Below, piece by piece: positions 53,101 to 62,220 of a DNA stretch of 64,000 bases (positions are counted from its first letter, which is position 1; every line of letters starts with the position of its first letter). The DNA comes from Bacteroidota bacterium (GTDB taxonomy: Bacteria; Bacteroidota; Bacteroidia; Chitinophagales; Chitinophagaceae). Location: contig JAFEAJ010000023.1 of assembly GCA_018266455.1 (NCBI GenBank), positions 1 through 64,000 on the forward strand, given 5' to 3'. A program made the translations under genes and the position numbers. The notes below the pieces were generated by a model. The model did no database searches. It was not told the DNA's origin and saw only the letters and a program-made list of their open reading frames with translations.

Positions 53101-54076
53101 TGGAGGCACAGGCCTGGGCCTTACCATATCGAAGAGCCTGGCTGAGATGATGGGCGGCCAGCTAACTGTTGAAAGCACTCTTGGAAAGGGAAGTGCGTTT
53201 TCATTGCGATTAAAATTGGAGGTAGCTAATGAGCAACCAGAAATATCAGCACCGGAAAAACCACTGCTCAGAAAAGTGTTGATTGTTGATGATAACGCCA
53301 GCAACTGTTGCCTGATGCAGGAAATGTTTGCGCTCATGGATATTGGCTGTGAAACTTCCTCTAACGAAATTGACACCATTTTTAAAATCACTGAAGCAGA
53401 AAGGCGCAACGAGCCTTTTGATCTTGTTATCGCAGATCATTACCTGCAACATACTGATGGCATCAGCCTGATTAAGAAAATCAAAAGCCTTTCTTCGAAC
53501 AACAAAAAAATGTTTGTGCTGATGCTCTCCTCTCTTGAAAAAAACATGTACCAGCTTGAGGCAGATAAAGCAGGCATCAATAAATTCCTTTCAAAACCGG
53601 TAAAGCAGCATGAACTGAACAGCACTCTGCTATCCCTATTTGAAAAACCATTGTTGAATGATTCGCTTCATCCTTCTTTGCCTGTTGTTGAAAAAATATC
53701 GCAGGCAGTTAGCATAATGGTGGTAGACGATGAGCCCATAAACATGTTGTTGATAACAGAGGTGATGAAGAGGATGGGGTTTGACGTAATCCAGATGACC
53801 AATGGAAAAGAAGCATTAGAAGCGTTGCCGCATTACGACCCGGTTCTTATTTTTATGGATGTTAACATGCCCGAAATGGACGGCTACACAACAACCAGGC
53901 TTATCCGAAACCTGCCTGAACCACATTGCAATATTCCGGTTATTGCATTGACCGCAGATGCAATGAAAGGTGATAAAGAGAAATGCATTGAATCGGGAAT
54001 GAATGATTATATCTCAAAACCGTTCAAGCTTGAAGACATCGAAGCAGTGCTTAAAAACCACATGTTGTTGATTTAA
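50123..54076 (+). CDS. Hybrid sensor histidine kinase with PAS, GAF and two receiver domains
   Basis: A 1317-residue membrane sensor. Two membrane helices (about 12-31 and 190-208) enclose a periplasmic four-helix-like sensor (about 35-185, rich in Gln/Ala, like PilJ-type domains). Then come PAS domains (about 225-345, 355-480, 490-610), a GAF domain (about 625-790), HisKA with phosphorylated His811 (MSHELRTPMNG) and an ATPase domain (NLLGNAIKF, DTGIGIS, GGTGLGL). Two receivers follow: the first has Asp1105 (IADHYL), the second Asp1246 (MDVNMPEMDG). No output regulator is adjacent, so it may signal through a separate Hpt or DNA-binding protein. It overlaps the convergent gene by 4 bp. Confidence 0.93.
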   Translation: MKSPFRKLIRISVVLFALVLLFNFFGYYLTHVKSAEDQEITEAKSIASRQQALSQVIAKNCVLILSQTEDARQFETAKDSLQKALVFFKQQQEFLKKQINAQQLPLPQPVFQIRLLLSTAQPYYQNLVAVADEISQADSSLISINKKLYLRQILHDEDRYYPIMKDITAQYGIVASEKRTESSTIDASKFLSLVIALICLIILVLEPAFKKGERNYAELQKAKNELLQEKKYLSSILQSQTNYVIRINRVGNFTYANPSFLKTFNHTKEELSHKFFYETIFPKDMVRCQQVADECWKNPGKVARLLIKKPVGSSREFLWTEWEFLALTDDRGRVKEIQAIGLNVTDKVEAQEVKEEAIQTLSYAMTYAKMGSWKFDFGAKELELSKELKALLGLEHNGASAISLDNFTETCVVPEDQLAVKEEFMNVANNREQQDFEVSFSFRIVTNQGLVRDLSLKGIVIDKQSSFGVAQDITAQKESENALLNSEQKFRLLAENSGDIISVHAADGTMWYLSPSVKTILGYEVEELLGKSIYQFIHPDDVHKFFPSKETILSLAGTESIIIRYRILRRDGAYIWHETIVKPIIDDNEVIKLICTSRNITEQKAIQENLKKKDQLLQAVADSTHIFLTNSDLNQAINESLQVLGRKAAVSRVYLFRNHFDEKTRDWFTSETHEWTEDAADLRIHTDAIKNIPFKEIKKIIEPLKARQSFISYKNTEKDPQLMAIYEKTKLLSSVAVGIFIKNEFWGFVGFDESRKEREWSEAEFSILKSYASSLSAAIERKEIELELIKAKEVAELASQAKSEFMANMSHELRTPMNGIIGFTDLVLTTELQKAQRDYLINVKKSAHGLLDIINDILDFSKIEAGKLEIENTLFKLDELVEETIDLLTVKAYEKKLETLFRVSPTIPSQFYGDPVRIRQVIVNLLGNAIKFTSEGEIFVSIENSGDAYFENGKKFMNVSIKVADTGIGISNDKMQKIFESFTQADTSTTRKYGGTGLGLTISKSLAEMMGGQLTVESTLGKGSAFSLRLKLEVANEQPEISAPEKPLLRKVLIVDDNASNCCLMQEMFALMDIGCETSSNEIDTIFKITEAERRNEPFDLVIADHYLQHTDGISLIKKIKSLSSNNKKMFVLMLSSLEKNMYQLEADKAGINKFLSKPVKQHELNSTLLSLFEKPLLNDSLHPSLPVVEKISQAVSIMVVDDEPINMLLITEVMKRMGFDVIQMTNGKEALEALPHYDPVLIFMDVNMPEMDGYTTTRLIRNLPEPHCNIPVIALTADAMKGDKEKCIESGMNDYISKPFKLEDIEAVLKNHMLLI

Positions 54077-54645
54077 CCCCCCGATGCAATCACCTGGTCG
54101 CTATCTTTAATAGCCTGGTCATATACGCTCAGCGATAGTTTCCATTCCGTAACCAGATATTGCAGCGAAAGGTTAATTTTTACTGCTTTCATTTCGCCAA
54201 CTGCCGGTATCAACTCAAAGATTACTGTTGTGAATTTTTTGTCTTCCGTCGGAGATTCATATTGCCCGTTCAAAATATAGGGCTTGTTGCCATTCAACTT
54301 GATAATGCTGTTTTTTATCTGGTTGAATATTTCCCTGAATTTGTTTTTGGCCGTATTGAAATCCTCTGTTTTCAACAAAGTACATCCCCAGCTATAGACA
54401 TCATTTTTTGAAGAGCTGTAATGTGTAACAATACACGAAGAAGACCCGGGAACATGAACTTTTGACTGGTATTCGGTGGTTTGTGGGTTTTGAATGATAA
54501 CATCGCCTTTAATGTCCTTAAACCTGTTTGGATAATCCTGTATTACCTTCTCAAGGGTAGCGCTTGTGCTGTTGGAAAAAGCGCCCTGTGCAAGCGAACC
54601 CGCAGAAAAAGAAAGAAATGCTAAAGAAGTGGCAATTTTTCGCAT
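54073..54645 (-). CDS. Secreted hypothetical protein
   Basis: A 190-residue exported protein (signal peptide about 1-19, ending GSLAQ) with two cysteines in the mature part (SSSCIVTHYSS, YSWGCTLLK) that could form a disulfide. It has an alpha/beta composition with no recognised family. The ATG at 54645 is preferred to a TTG at 54651. It converges on the hybrid kinase gene and overlaps its stop by four bases, so the two could interfere at the 3' ends. Confidence 0.7.
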   Translation of the reverse strand: MRKIATSLAFLSFSAGSLAQGAFSNSTSATLEKVIQDYPNRFKDIKGDVIIQNPQTTEYQSKVHVPGSSSCIVTHYSSSKNDVYSWGCTLLKTEDFNTAKNKFREIFNQIKNSIIKLNGNKPYILNGQYESPTEDKKFTTVIFELIPAVGEMKAVKINLSLQYLVTEWKLSLSVYDQAIKDSDQVIASGG

Positions 54646-54778
54646 AGGCAATCAACAATATTACTATAAATAGCGCTCTATTGCAATAGAAAAATTACGG
54701 CTGTGAAATTAACCGTTTATTAGGATAATAATATAAAAGAGCTTTCGTTACAAACAATAATACCCAAAACCTATATCA

Positions 54779-54949
54779 ATGGCAAATATCAACATGCAAT
54801 CGAACAGCAAAATATCTGATTCCTGCAGAAATAGCATAAAAACCACTTCTATTCCTTTTTTCTTGAAAAGCCTACTATCAGTAATCGTTATGGGAAAGTC
54901 GCCGGCCGACAGTATAGGTTATTACCGGATAAAAAAAACGAATAAATAA
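54779..54949 (+). CDS. Small ORF (56 codons) followed by its own terminator
   Basis: The 393-bp stretch between the secreted hypothetical and the receptor gene holds a plus-strand ATG frame of 56 codons. The product is basic, serine/asparagine-rich at the N-terminus, with a short hydrophobic segment (PFFLKSLLSVIVMG, about 26-39) and a basic tail (YYRIKKTNK). A plus-strand terminator lies 49 bp downstream, and no other plus-strand gene in the gap could use it. No family is recognised and no consensus promoter was found. Confidence 0.42.
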   Translation: MANINMQSNSKISDSCRNSIKTTSIPFFLKSLLSVIVMGKSPADSIGYYRIKKTNK

Positions 54950-54997
54950 TTTAAAAGCTAAAGCACTTACTTCTGAAACCACAAATGTTTGTGCTTT

Positions 54998-55022
54998 GCC
55001 CCGCATTTTGCGGGGCTTTATT
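54998..55022 (+). terminator. Rho-independent terminator on the plus strand
   Basis: GCCCCGCA (54998-55005) and TGCGGGGC (55009-55016) form a perfect 8-bp stem with a 3-base loop, followed by TTTATT. A second inverted repeat (AAAGCAC near 54960 with GTGCTTT 54991-54997) precedes it. The T-rich side is on the plus strand, so it fits the small ORF at 54779 rather than the minus-strand receptor gene, though it may work weakly both ways. Confidence 0.55.
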
Positions 55023-55038
55023 ACATTGAAATATCTAT

Positions 55039-57882
55039 TCACCATCCTCTTCCACCACCATCGCCTCTCATTCCCCCACGCCTGAAGTTGTTGAACATGC
55101 CCGGCACCCTGTTTTGTTGCGACGCGGGGAACTTGTTCAAGTTCCATGTGAAGGTAAGCATGCCATAACGTGAGAGTGTATTCGTCCTGCTTGCCGAATA
55201 ACCGGAAGAGGAAACGGTTTTATTAACATAGGTGTTCGAATTCAACACATCGAATACTGATAATCTTATTTCGCCATTCTTTTTCTTGAATAAAGACTTA
55301 GCAATAGCGGGGCTCAGCAATGGTATGCTGGCATTATATGCTGGCGTGTGGTTGTCAGTATAAGTGTAATTAAAATTGGCTGCAACCAGCCAGCCGTTAT
55401 TGGTATAAGCTGTAAATTCTGCAATAAATATCTGAGAAAAATAATTCAGGTTCTGTGTTGGGTTGAGTGAATTTCGCGCTATGTTATAAGTTGGGTTATA
55501 GCTGAAATTCATGTCAAAATTCTTTTTGATATTCGTTGTCCATGAAACGGTTTCAGACAGGGTTGTGTTTCTGGTAAATGCATGTTGATATGCATAAGGC
55601 AAATCTGCAGGCCTTGTGGTATCAACTAAATTCTGGCTTTGTGCATAGTTTACATTCGTAATGAAATTAAGGTTGGATTTTGGTTTCTTCAATGCAAAGC
55701 CATAATTAAAATAACCCGAGACATTATACGTACCATTCAAATTCACATACGTGCTCGACTGGCCGCCTTTAGCATTGTAAGTAATGGAATTTTGAATATC
55801 ATTAACCGTGGTGCTGGCATTAATGGTTGCGAACAAAACATTTTGTGTGCCCGGATCAAATGAAGAATATAACATTCTTACACTGTGGGTGAATTGTGGT
55901 TTTAGGTTAGGATTGCCCGTTAAAAAATTTACGTCATCTGAAGTTGTGGTAAGAGGCTGAAGTTGTGATGCGGATGGCGTGCCAGTCCTGCCCTGGTAGA
56001 AAAAACGAAGGCGCTGTGTTTTTGAAAATGAATATTGAAAAATAACCGAAGGGGTTACATTTACATAGTTATGAGATACAGTAATGTCTTTAGTGGTATT
56101 GTTGCTGATAAAATCCATGAATTGTATGCCGGAACCAATATTCAGGTTGAACTTGCTATTTTGAATGCGATAAGTTAAAGTGAGCCGATGAGAATTTGAA
56201 GTGAACTTATAGGAGTTGCTGAATAAGCTGTCGAACGAGGTAAAATCATGAGAAGAATCTGAGAAATCGTATGTATTATTAATTGTCCTGCTTCCATTAT
56301 AAGTGTAGTTATAACTTATTTGAAGCACCTGGTTCTTTGCTATAGGTTCTGTATAAGAAAGTGTTGGGCTGATGTTATAAGAATGAAGCGAATCATTGTA
56401 ATGCTGGTTGATTAACTGGATTGAATCAGGCGTTCCAAAATTCTTAAAATAATTGTTGTTGGAATAATAATACCCATCGCCATCATTTACGTTCACATTT
56501 CCGGTTACATCTAATGAAAGGGTTCTGTATTGCTTTGCAAACTTATGCCTGAAAGTAAAGTTGGAACCATTCACATTAAAACCACTGTTTACACTTGATG
56601 TATGTCCGTTGAGCGTGTTTTCAAGATTATCATTTTGGTTAACTGTTGTTGAGCTGGAAGAACCGTTTGGCCTTGTCGTCTGAAAAGTAATGTTCGGCCG
56701 AAAAATAAAAGAATTATTGCTGTCAATCTTTTGTTCCAGGTTGAAATAAATGCGCTGGTTAGTGGTTCGCTGCAATGCATTAGAGTTGGAATTAACAGTG
56801 TCTGGGTTTGCCCCCAACCTCACTTGCTGGCTTTCTGTATTCAGAGATACATGCTGAAAATTATAAAAATAGCTTCCGGTCACCTCAGTGTTGGACGACC
56901 ATGTATCATGATAACTTCCGCCGCCAGCCCAAACGGTAGTAACACCTGGGCTGCTTTGGTTGGTTGCCGCGGCCGGCCCGCCGCCCCCACGCCTACCGCC
57001 CGAGCTGCCTAAAATATCCTGAATGGTGAAATTTTGTTTGTTGATGTCGTTTCCCTGGCCTAATAAAGACAATTGCTGATCGCCATCAAAATGGTGCATA
57101 TTAATACTTGCATCATAATCTTCATCTGTGCCCAAGCCGGCTATGGTTCTGCCAAAATATCCTTTGTTCTTATCTTTTTTTGTGGTGATGTTGATCGTTT
57201 TAACTCTATTGCCGTCATCAAAACCGGTGAATTTGCTTTGGTCATCAAGGTCGTCAAACACCTGAATTTTATCAATAATGTCGGGAGGCAGATTGCGCGT
57301 TGCCAGTTTTGGGTCATCACTAAAAAAACGCTTGCCGTTTACCAAAACCCTTTTAACAGTTTCGCCCTGGGCAGTAATATTACCACTCGCATCAACCTGA
57401 ATTCCCGGGAATTTTTTTAATAAGTCTTCTGCAATTGCATTTGGCTTAACGGCGTACATGCTTGCATTGTATTCAACCGTATCTCCTTTTACTTTCATCG
57501 GCGGTGCTTCAACAATCACTTCCGCCATTTCCTGCGTTTTTCTTTGCAGGTTCAGGTTTGCAAAATCAATGTTCAGGTTTATGGTATCAACAGTAAATTT
57601 TTTTACAATGGGCTGATAACCCTCGAAGCTGATGACTAAGGTATAATCGCCCGTTTTCAATTTCCTCACTAAAAAAACGCCTTGCTTGTTGGTTACTACA
57701 AACTGTGCTCCCTGAGGATTATTAACGGGAGTTACTGATACGCTGGCCTGGCTAAGGTCCTGCTGTTTGCCGGTAGAATCCACAATCTTCCCTTTTACTG
57801 ATCCGTATATTATGGCCTGCGAAAATGAGTCATTAAAAATAAGCGTCAGTAAGGAGGCTAATAAAATAGTGCACCGGTTCAT
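55039..57882 (-). CDS. TonB-dependent-receptor-like outer-membrane protein with carboxypeptidase regulatory domain
   Basis: A 947-residue outer-membrane protein. Signal peptide (1-22), carboxypeptidase-regulatory-like domain (about 25-110), plug domain (about 130-240, with EDLLKKFPGIQVDASGNI and GKRFFSDDPK), then a barrel of the type-3 outer-membrane family. A Gly/Arg-rich loop (GGRRGGGG, about 293-300) and a Gly/Arg-rich C-terminus (GDGGGRGW) are unusual; the protein lacks the terminal aromatic strand typical of barrels. No SusD partner is adjacent, so it is not a Sus-type nutrient locus. Substrate unknown. Confidence 0.9.
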   Translation of the reverse strand: MNRCTILLASLLTLIFNDSFSQAIIYGSVKGKIVDSTGKQQDLSQASVSVTPVNNPQGAQFVVTNKQGVFLVRKLKTGDYTLVISFEGYQPIVKKFTVDTINLNIDFANLNLQRKTQEMAEVIVEAPPMKVKGDTVEYNASMYAVKPNAIAEDLLKKFPGIQVDASGNITAQGETVKRVLVNGKRFFSDDPKLATRNLPPDIIDKIQVFDDLDDQSKFTGFDDGNRVKTINITTKKDKNKGYFGRTIAGLGTDEDYDASINMHHFDGDQQLSLLGQGNDINKQNFTIQDILGSSGGRRGGGGPAAATNQSSPGVTTVWAGGGSYHDTWSSNTEVTGSYFYNFQHVSLNTESQQVRLGANPDTVNSNSNALQRTTNQRIYFNLEQKIDSNNSFIFRPNITFQTTRPNGSSSSTTVNQNDNLENTLNGHTSSVNSGFNVNGSNFTFRHKFAKQYRTLSLDVTGNVNVNDGDGYYYSNNNYFKNFGTPDSIQLINQHYNDSLHSYNISPTLSYTEPIAKNQVLQISYNYTYNGSRTINNTYDFSDSSHDFTSFDSLFSNSYKFTSNSHRLTLTYRIQNSKFNLNIGSGIQFMDFISNNTTKDITVSHNYVNVTPSVIFQYSFSKTQRLRFFYQGRTGTPSASQLQPLTTTSDDVNFLTGNPNLKPQFTHSVRMLYSSFDPGTQNVLFATINASTTVNDIQNSITYNAKGGQSSTYVNLNGTYNVSGYFNYGFALKKPKSNLNFITNVNYAQSQNLVDTTRPADLPYAYQHAFTRNTTLSETVSWTTNIKKNFDMNFSYNPTYNIARNSLNPTQNLNYFSQIFIAEFTAYTNNGWLVAANFNYTYTDNHTPAYNASIPLLSPAIAKSLFKKKNGEIRLSVFDVLNSNTYVNKTVSSSGYSASRTNTLSRYGMLTFTWNLNKFPASQQNRVPGMFNNFRRGGMRGDGGGRGW

Positions 57883-58212
57883 AATAATGGTTGATTCTTT
57901 AACAAAATAAATTGAATGCTATAATTCTAAGGGGATATCCGACAGCCCTCCTGTTTCAGCAAAACACCCTTATTAATTAAAACATTCAAGGCGTTCTGTA
58001 AAATAACTATAAAAGGCCACAGGCGAAAAGAGAATATATTAATGGTGAACCGTATGTTTTCTTAGGTGAATAATATAGAAGCTGCCCCGAAAGTAAAATT
58101 TTACACAAAAATTCTGCGAAGGCAAAAAAGCAAAAATTGATTTTTTACGAATTGCTTCGTTCATTATCTACTTTGCGCAAGATGCTGTGGCGTTTGAACC
58201 TTAATTCTTGGC
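57883..58212. other. 330-bp gap between the receptor-like gene and the SNF2 helicase
   Basis: No gene is supported. A minus-strand frame of 41 codons (about 58038-58163) starting MNEAIRKKS is present, but nothing marks it as real. The region holds the upstream sequence of the receptor-like gene (A+T-rich near 57895-57930), without a full consensus promoter. Confidence 0.5.
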
Positions 58213-61200
58213 TTAACTGAACAGATATTCCACATCCTGGCGGGTAAGCGCTTTAACAAAGCCTTCGTCATCAGTAATAAGGTCTTTTGCCAGTATGCGT
58301 TTCTTTTCCTGGAGCTGGATAATTTTATCTTCAATGGTATCTTTGCAAATCATGCGATAAGCAAAAATATTTTTGGTTTGCCCGATGCGATGCGTGCGGT
58401 CAATTGCCTGCTGTTCCACTGCAGGGTTCCACCAGGGATCAACTATATATACGTAATCAGCAGCAGTAAGATTCAAGCCTACACCTCCTGCTTTTAAAGA
58501 AATCAGGAATACCCGGCATTCCTGGTCGTTTTGAAAATTTTGAATGGCACGCTCTCTTTCCTGGGCCGAAGTACTGCCATCAAAATATTCAAACTTAATA
58601 CCAAGTTCTTTCAGCTTGTGCCGGATGAGTGCCAACATTCCCAGGAACTGTGAAAATATCAGCGCCTTATGTTCACCGATATTTTCAGTTAATTCCCTGG
58701 CAAGCTCTTCCAGTTTTATGGAATGGTTTGGATATTTGTCTGTTTCGTTCAAAATTGCCGGTGAATCACAAATCTGGCGAAGCTTCATCAGTCCTTGCAA
58801 GATGGTGAGCTGCGACTTTTGAATGCCTTGCACTTCAATAGTCCCAAGGATCTTATCTCGGTAATCATTCCTGTAAGCATCATAAACCTTGCGCTGTTCC
58901 TCTTCCATTTCACAGAACAAAATGGTTTCTGTTTTTTCAGGCAGGTCTTTTGCCACCTGTTCCTTTGTTCGCCTCAAAATAAATGGATATAACAATTTCC
59001 GGAGATGTTCTTTCCTGTCCTGCTCCCCAAACTTATCGATCGGCACGGCAAATTCCTGACGGAAAAATTCAATACTGCCCAGCATGCCTGGGTTCAGGAA
59101 ATTCATTTGTGCAAAAATATCGAATGTATTATTCTGCAAAGGGGTGCCGCTCATGCACAACCTGTGCTTTGCATGAAGCAGGCATGCTGCCCTTGTTACT
59201 TTGCTCGCGGGATTTTTTATGGCCTGCGACTCATCAAGTACAGCATAGTCAAAAGGTATATCCACCATTAATTTGATGTCGCTCCTCAATGTTCCGTATG
59301 TTGTGATGATGATGTCATATTCGTTCAGCAACTGGTTGTTCCTTGCCCTTTCTCCTCCATGATGTATATGGTAAGATAGCGCTGGAGTAAATTTCCTGAT
59401 CTCATTTTCCCAGTTAAACATTAATGTGGTTGGGCAAACCACTATTGCCCTTAAGCTGCCATGTGCCTGTTTGTAATAATGCAAGAAAGAAAGCGCCTCT
59501 ACTGTTTTCCCCAAGCCCATGTCATCGGCTAAAATTCCCCCCCAGCCAACCTCGTGCAGATAGTTCAACCAGTGAAACCCATGTACCTGGTAAGGCCTTA
59601 ATATATGCATTAAATGTCCTGGCGGATCTACTTCTTTAATGCGGTTGAATTCCCTGAGCTGCTCGTATTTTTCTTCCAGTTTTATTACAAGCTCTTCTTC
59701 GTTGCGGTTCTCATAGAGTTCATCAATTACGCTCATGTGGTATTTGGACAAGCGCAACTGGTTGCTTTTTCCTTCGCCAACCCTGAAAAGGAGCGAGTAT
59801 TTTTTTATCCAGTCTTCCGGCAATACGCCTAATGTGCCGTCATTCAAAGGCACAAACTGCTGGCGGTTAGCCAGCGCTTTTTTAACATCTGCAATGGTTA
59901 CCTTCTGCTCCCCGAAAACAATGTCAACTTTTGCATCAAACCAGTCGGTGCTGCTGCTGATGTGAATCTTTGTTTGTGGTTTTGCCGTATTAAAGCGGAA
60001 ATTCTTTAAAGCCTCATAGCCATACACAGGCACTTTCATTTCCTGCATCGCATCAACAAACAAAAAGAACCAGTTGTTTTTGAGGACATCGCTTCCTTTT
60101 AAAGCCAGGTTATGCGAGCCATCAGGCTGAATGAACTGTGAATGGAGCCCTTTCAGTTTACTGATGAATTCAAGTTCCGATACCCTGTTCCTTTTTACGA
60201 CCATTACTTTGTCATTCTCAGGAACAACCAGTTCCTCCTTCCCGCCAGGTTCGGTTTCAAAGCCTTTGTACACAAACAAGGGTTGAAAAACAAGATAATC
60301 TCCTTTTTCCTGCAACAGTAATTTCTTTTCAGGTTCACCGTCCTTTACATCCTTTATCAACCCGGCATCAAATTCAACATGATATTCTTCTGTAAGCGGC
60401 AGCACAAATTCTTTCAATTGTTTCGGCCAATCCGTTTTTTCAACCTGCATTTTACTTTTACCTGCAAATTTTTCGACCAGCATGATATCATGTGGTTTAT
60501 CCCACATATACAAATTGTGGTTATAAAAAAATAATGTTGCTGAATTGCACTCATTATCATTGATATCAATAGCCTGTCCATAAATTTTTGTGAAACAGGC
60601 AATTTCTATGTTCTCTTTTTGTCGTGTTACTTTAAAAAAAGGCTGGATCGCCGCTTGGCTAATGCCTATTGGCTGAAGGTGTTCAGTTCTAAATGCCTTG
60701 TGACCGTTAAGAAAAAAAATAAAAGGGCTACCCCCTTCTTCAATGAACAACTTGTGCAGTTTTGGGTGAAGGTACTCTGCTATCAGCGCTCTTGTTTCTT
60801 CGGGAAGCCCTTCCTCTTCCTGATGAATTATATTTTCCCAAATTCCGCTAAAGGGAGAATTTCGGTTAAGGTACCTCGTTATTTCCGGGCCCTGCACCTT
60901 GCGCAATGAAGCAATAAGGTGTTTGTCATTCTCTGCAAAAGATTCGACATCAACAAATTTTGTAAGGTCAATTTTTTCAACTTTGCTAACAAAAGAGGTT
61001 TGTTCGTCATTCGTTTCTCCAACCACAACATCTAGTGCAAAACCTGGGTAACTATTATTGTTGAAATTAAAAACAATGCCCAGCCTTTTGCCCGGCCCCT
61101 TTCTTTTTTCTTCAATCGCCTCCTCTACCTTATGCACTGTTTCTGCTACAGCCGGTTTTGGCTTCACAGAAACATTCTGCACTATCCGTTTGATAGAAGT

Positions 61201-61971
61201 ATCGAGCAGCCTCAGAAATGGCTTTCCATCTTTATAAGCAAATTCAAATTTATTGGTCAGGTCGTCATTCAATGAATACCCATAAGCTTCAAGCAATTTA
61301 TTCTTTTCTTTGTCCCAGTTCCGTATGCTGTCAAAATAATACGGCCCGTGTGCATGCAACAGTTGAAGGAACACAATCACTTTGGAAAGGCAAAGGGGGT
61401 GTGCATCATCTTCGTAGTCACTACTGGTGTCAAAATTCCGTTCTTCATTTTTCCTAAGAATGGCCTTGTATGCCTTCCCATTGATCTCTACCGAGGCCCT
61501 GACTATTTCATCCTTTGCATATTCTATTTCGGCTTTCTGTTTTTGGAGGTATTTTTCTGCATCTGTAAAGGTTTGGGCAGAACAAAGCAGCCTAAGCGTT
61601 TTTAGGTCAATAAATTTCATCTTTACCACCGTATGCTGCTGGTCATAATAAATTTCTTCTGCCTTCAGCAAGTTCCTGTCCAATAGTTCCTGCAACTGGA
61701 AAAGCGCAGCCGCTTCGTGCCTGCAAATATCGCCAAGATTATACGGGCAGCTACACCTGACCGAGAGCGTTTTTGGGTCTTTAAATTTTGAGATGTGTAC
61801 TTTATAATAAGTTGAATAGCTGTCATCCCTTACACGGAAAGCTACAGATTCGAAAAGTTCATCATATTCTATCAGTTCAACATACCCTATAGCATGAATT
61901 TTTTTCCCTCTCCGGATTACTTCATCGGTTCCATTGGTGTAAACAAATTTGATCAGGTTCGGTAGCGCCAT
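58213..61971 (-). CDS. SWIM zinc finger - SNF2 family DNA-dependent ATPase
   Basis: A 1252-residue Swi2/Snf2 protein. The N-terminus has a SWIM zinc finger (Cys73, Cys75, Cys83, His85). A long middle region without clear motif leads to the ATPase core: GGILADDMGLGKT (about 812-824), the DEAH-box equivalent DESQ (about 912) in AVLDESQAIKN, SGTPLQNN, and the second RecA lobe with DPWWNPAVEQQAIDRTHRIG near the C-terminus. Bacterial SNF2 proteins of this type act on RNA polymerase or DNA-protein complexes; the substrate here is unknown. It is a single gene, with no neighbouring nuclease or methylase that would suggest a defence operon. Confidence 0.92.
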   Translation of the reverse strand: MALPNLIKFVYTNGTDEVIRRGKKIHAIGYVELIEYDELFESVAFRVRDDSYSTYYKVHISKFKDPKTLSVRCSCPYNLGDICRHEAAALFQLQELLDRNLLKAEEIYYDQQHTVVKMKFIDLKTLRLLCSAQTFTDAEKYLQKQKAEIEYAKDEIVRASVEINGKAYKAILRKNEERNFDTSSDYEDDAHPLCLSKVIVFLQLLHAHGPYYFDSIRNWDKEKNKLLEAYGYSLNDDLTNKFEFAYKDGKPFLRLLDTSIKRIVQNVSVKPKPAVAETVHKVEEAIEEKRKGPGKRLGIVFNFNNNSYPGFALDVVVGETNDEQTSFVSKVEKIDLTKFVDVESFAENDKHLIASLRKVQGPEITRYLNRNSPFSGIWENIIHQEEEGLPEETRALIAEYLHPKLHKLFIEEGGSPFIFFLNGHKAFRTEHLQPIGISQAAIQPFFKVTRQKENIEIACFTKIYGQAIDINDNECNSATLFFYNHNLYMWDKPHDIMLVEKFAGKSKMQVEKTDWPKQLKEFVLPLTEEYHVEFDAGLIKDVKDGEPEKKLLLQEKGDYLVFQPLFVYKGFETEPGGKEELVVPENDKVMVVKRNRVSELEFISKLKGLHSQFIQPDGSHNLALKGSDVLKNNWFFLFVDAMQEMKVPVYGYEALKNFRFNTAKPQTKIHISSSTDWFDAKVDIVFGEQKVTIADVKKALANRQQFVPLNDGTLGVLPEDWIKKYSLLFRVGEGKSNQLRLSKYHMSVIDELYENRNEEELVIKLEEKYEQLREFNRIKEVDPPGHLMHILRPYQVHGFHWLNYLHEVGWGGILADDMGLGKTVEALSFLHYYKQAHGSLRAIVVCPTTLMFNWENEIRKFTPALSYHIHHGGERARNNQLLNEYDIIITTYGTLRSDIKLMVDIPFDYAVLDESQAIKNPASKVTRAACLLHAKHRLCMSGTPLQNNTFDIFAQMNFLNPGMLGSIEFFRQEFAVPIDKFGEQDRKEHLRKLLYPFILRRTKEQVAKDLPEKTETILFCEMEEEQRKVYDAYRNDYRDKILGTIEVQGIQKSQLTILQGLMKLRQICDSPAILNETDKYPNHSIKLEELARELTENIGEHKALIFSQFLGMLALIRHKLKELGIKFEYFDGSTSAQERERAIQNFQNDQECRVFLISLKAGGVGLNLTAADYVYIVDPWWNPAVEQQAIDRTHRIGQTKNIFAYRMICKDTIEDKIIQLQEKKRILAKDLITDDEGFVKALTRQDVEYLFS

Positions 61972-62194
61972 GCAAATTCTCAGGTTTAACGAACAGCATG
62001 CATGTAATTTCTGGTTTTGCTAACTGCTCTGGTTAGTAAAAAGGACAATCTGCAAAAGTAAAGGAAAATAAATGAGCTAATAAAAGAATTTGGAACTTAT
62101 TCGTGCTGTAATACCATTTGATGTTGCTTAATAATGAGGCGGCCTTTGCCTTACAATATCCCACAAAAGCAAAAGCCTGCAACCGAAACTTTTT

Positions 62195-62202
62195 TACCTT
62201 TG
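62195..62202 (+). promoter_or_regulatory. -7 promoter box of the M28 peptidase gene
   Basis: TACCTTTG matches TAnnTTTG exactly. No TTG lies at the expected -33 distance. Initiation near 62208 would give a leader of about 12 bases to the ATG at 62221 and would lie downstream of the alternative ATG at 62134, which supports the later start. Confidence 0.4.
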
Positions 62203-62220
62203 CCGAAAACCAGATTATTC

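Noticed and set aside
62134..62220. N-terminal extension of the M28 peptidase
   Set aside because: It would put a polar stretch before a clear signal peptide and lies upstream of the -7 box.
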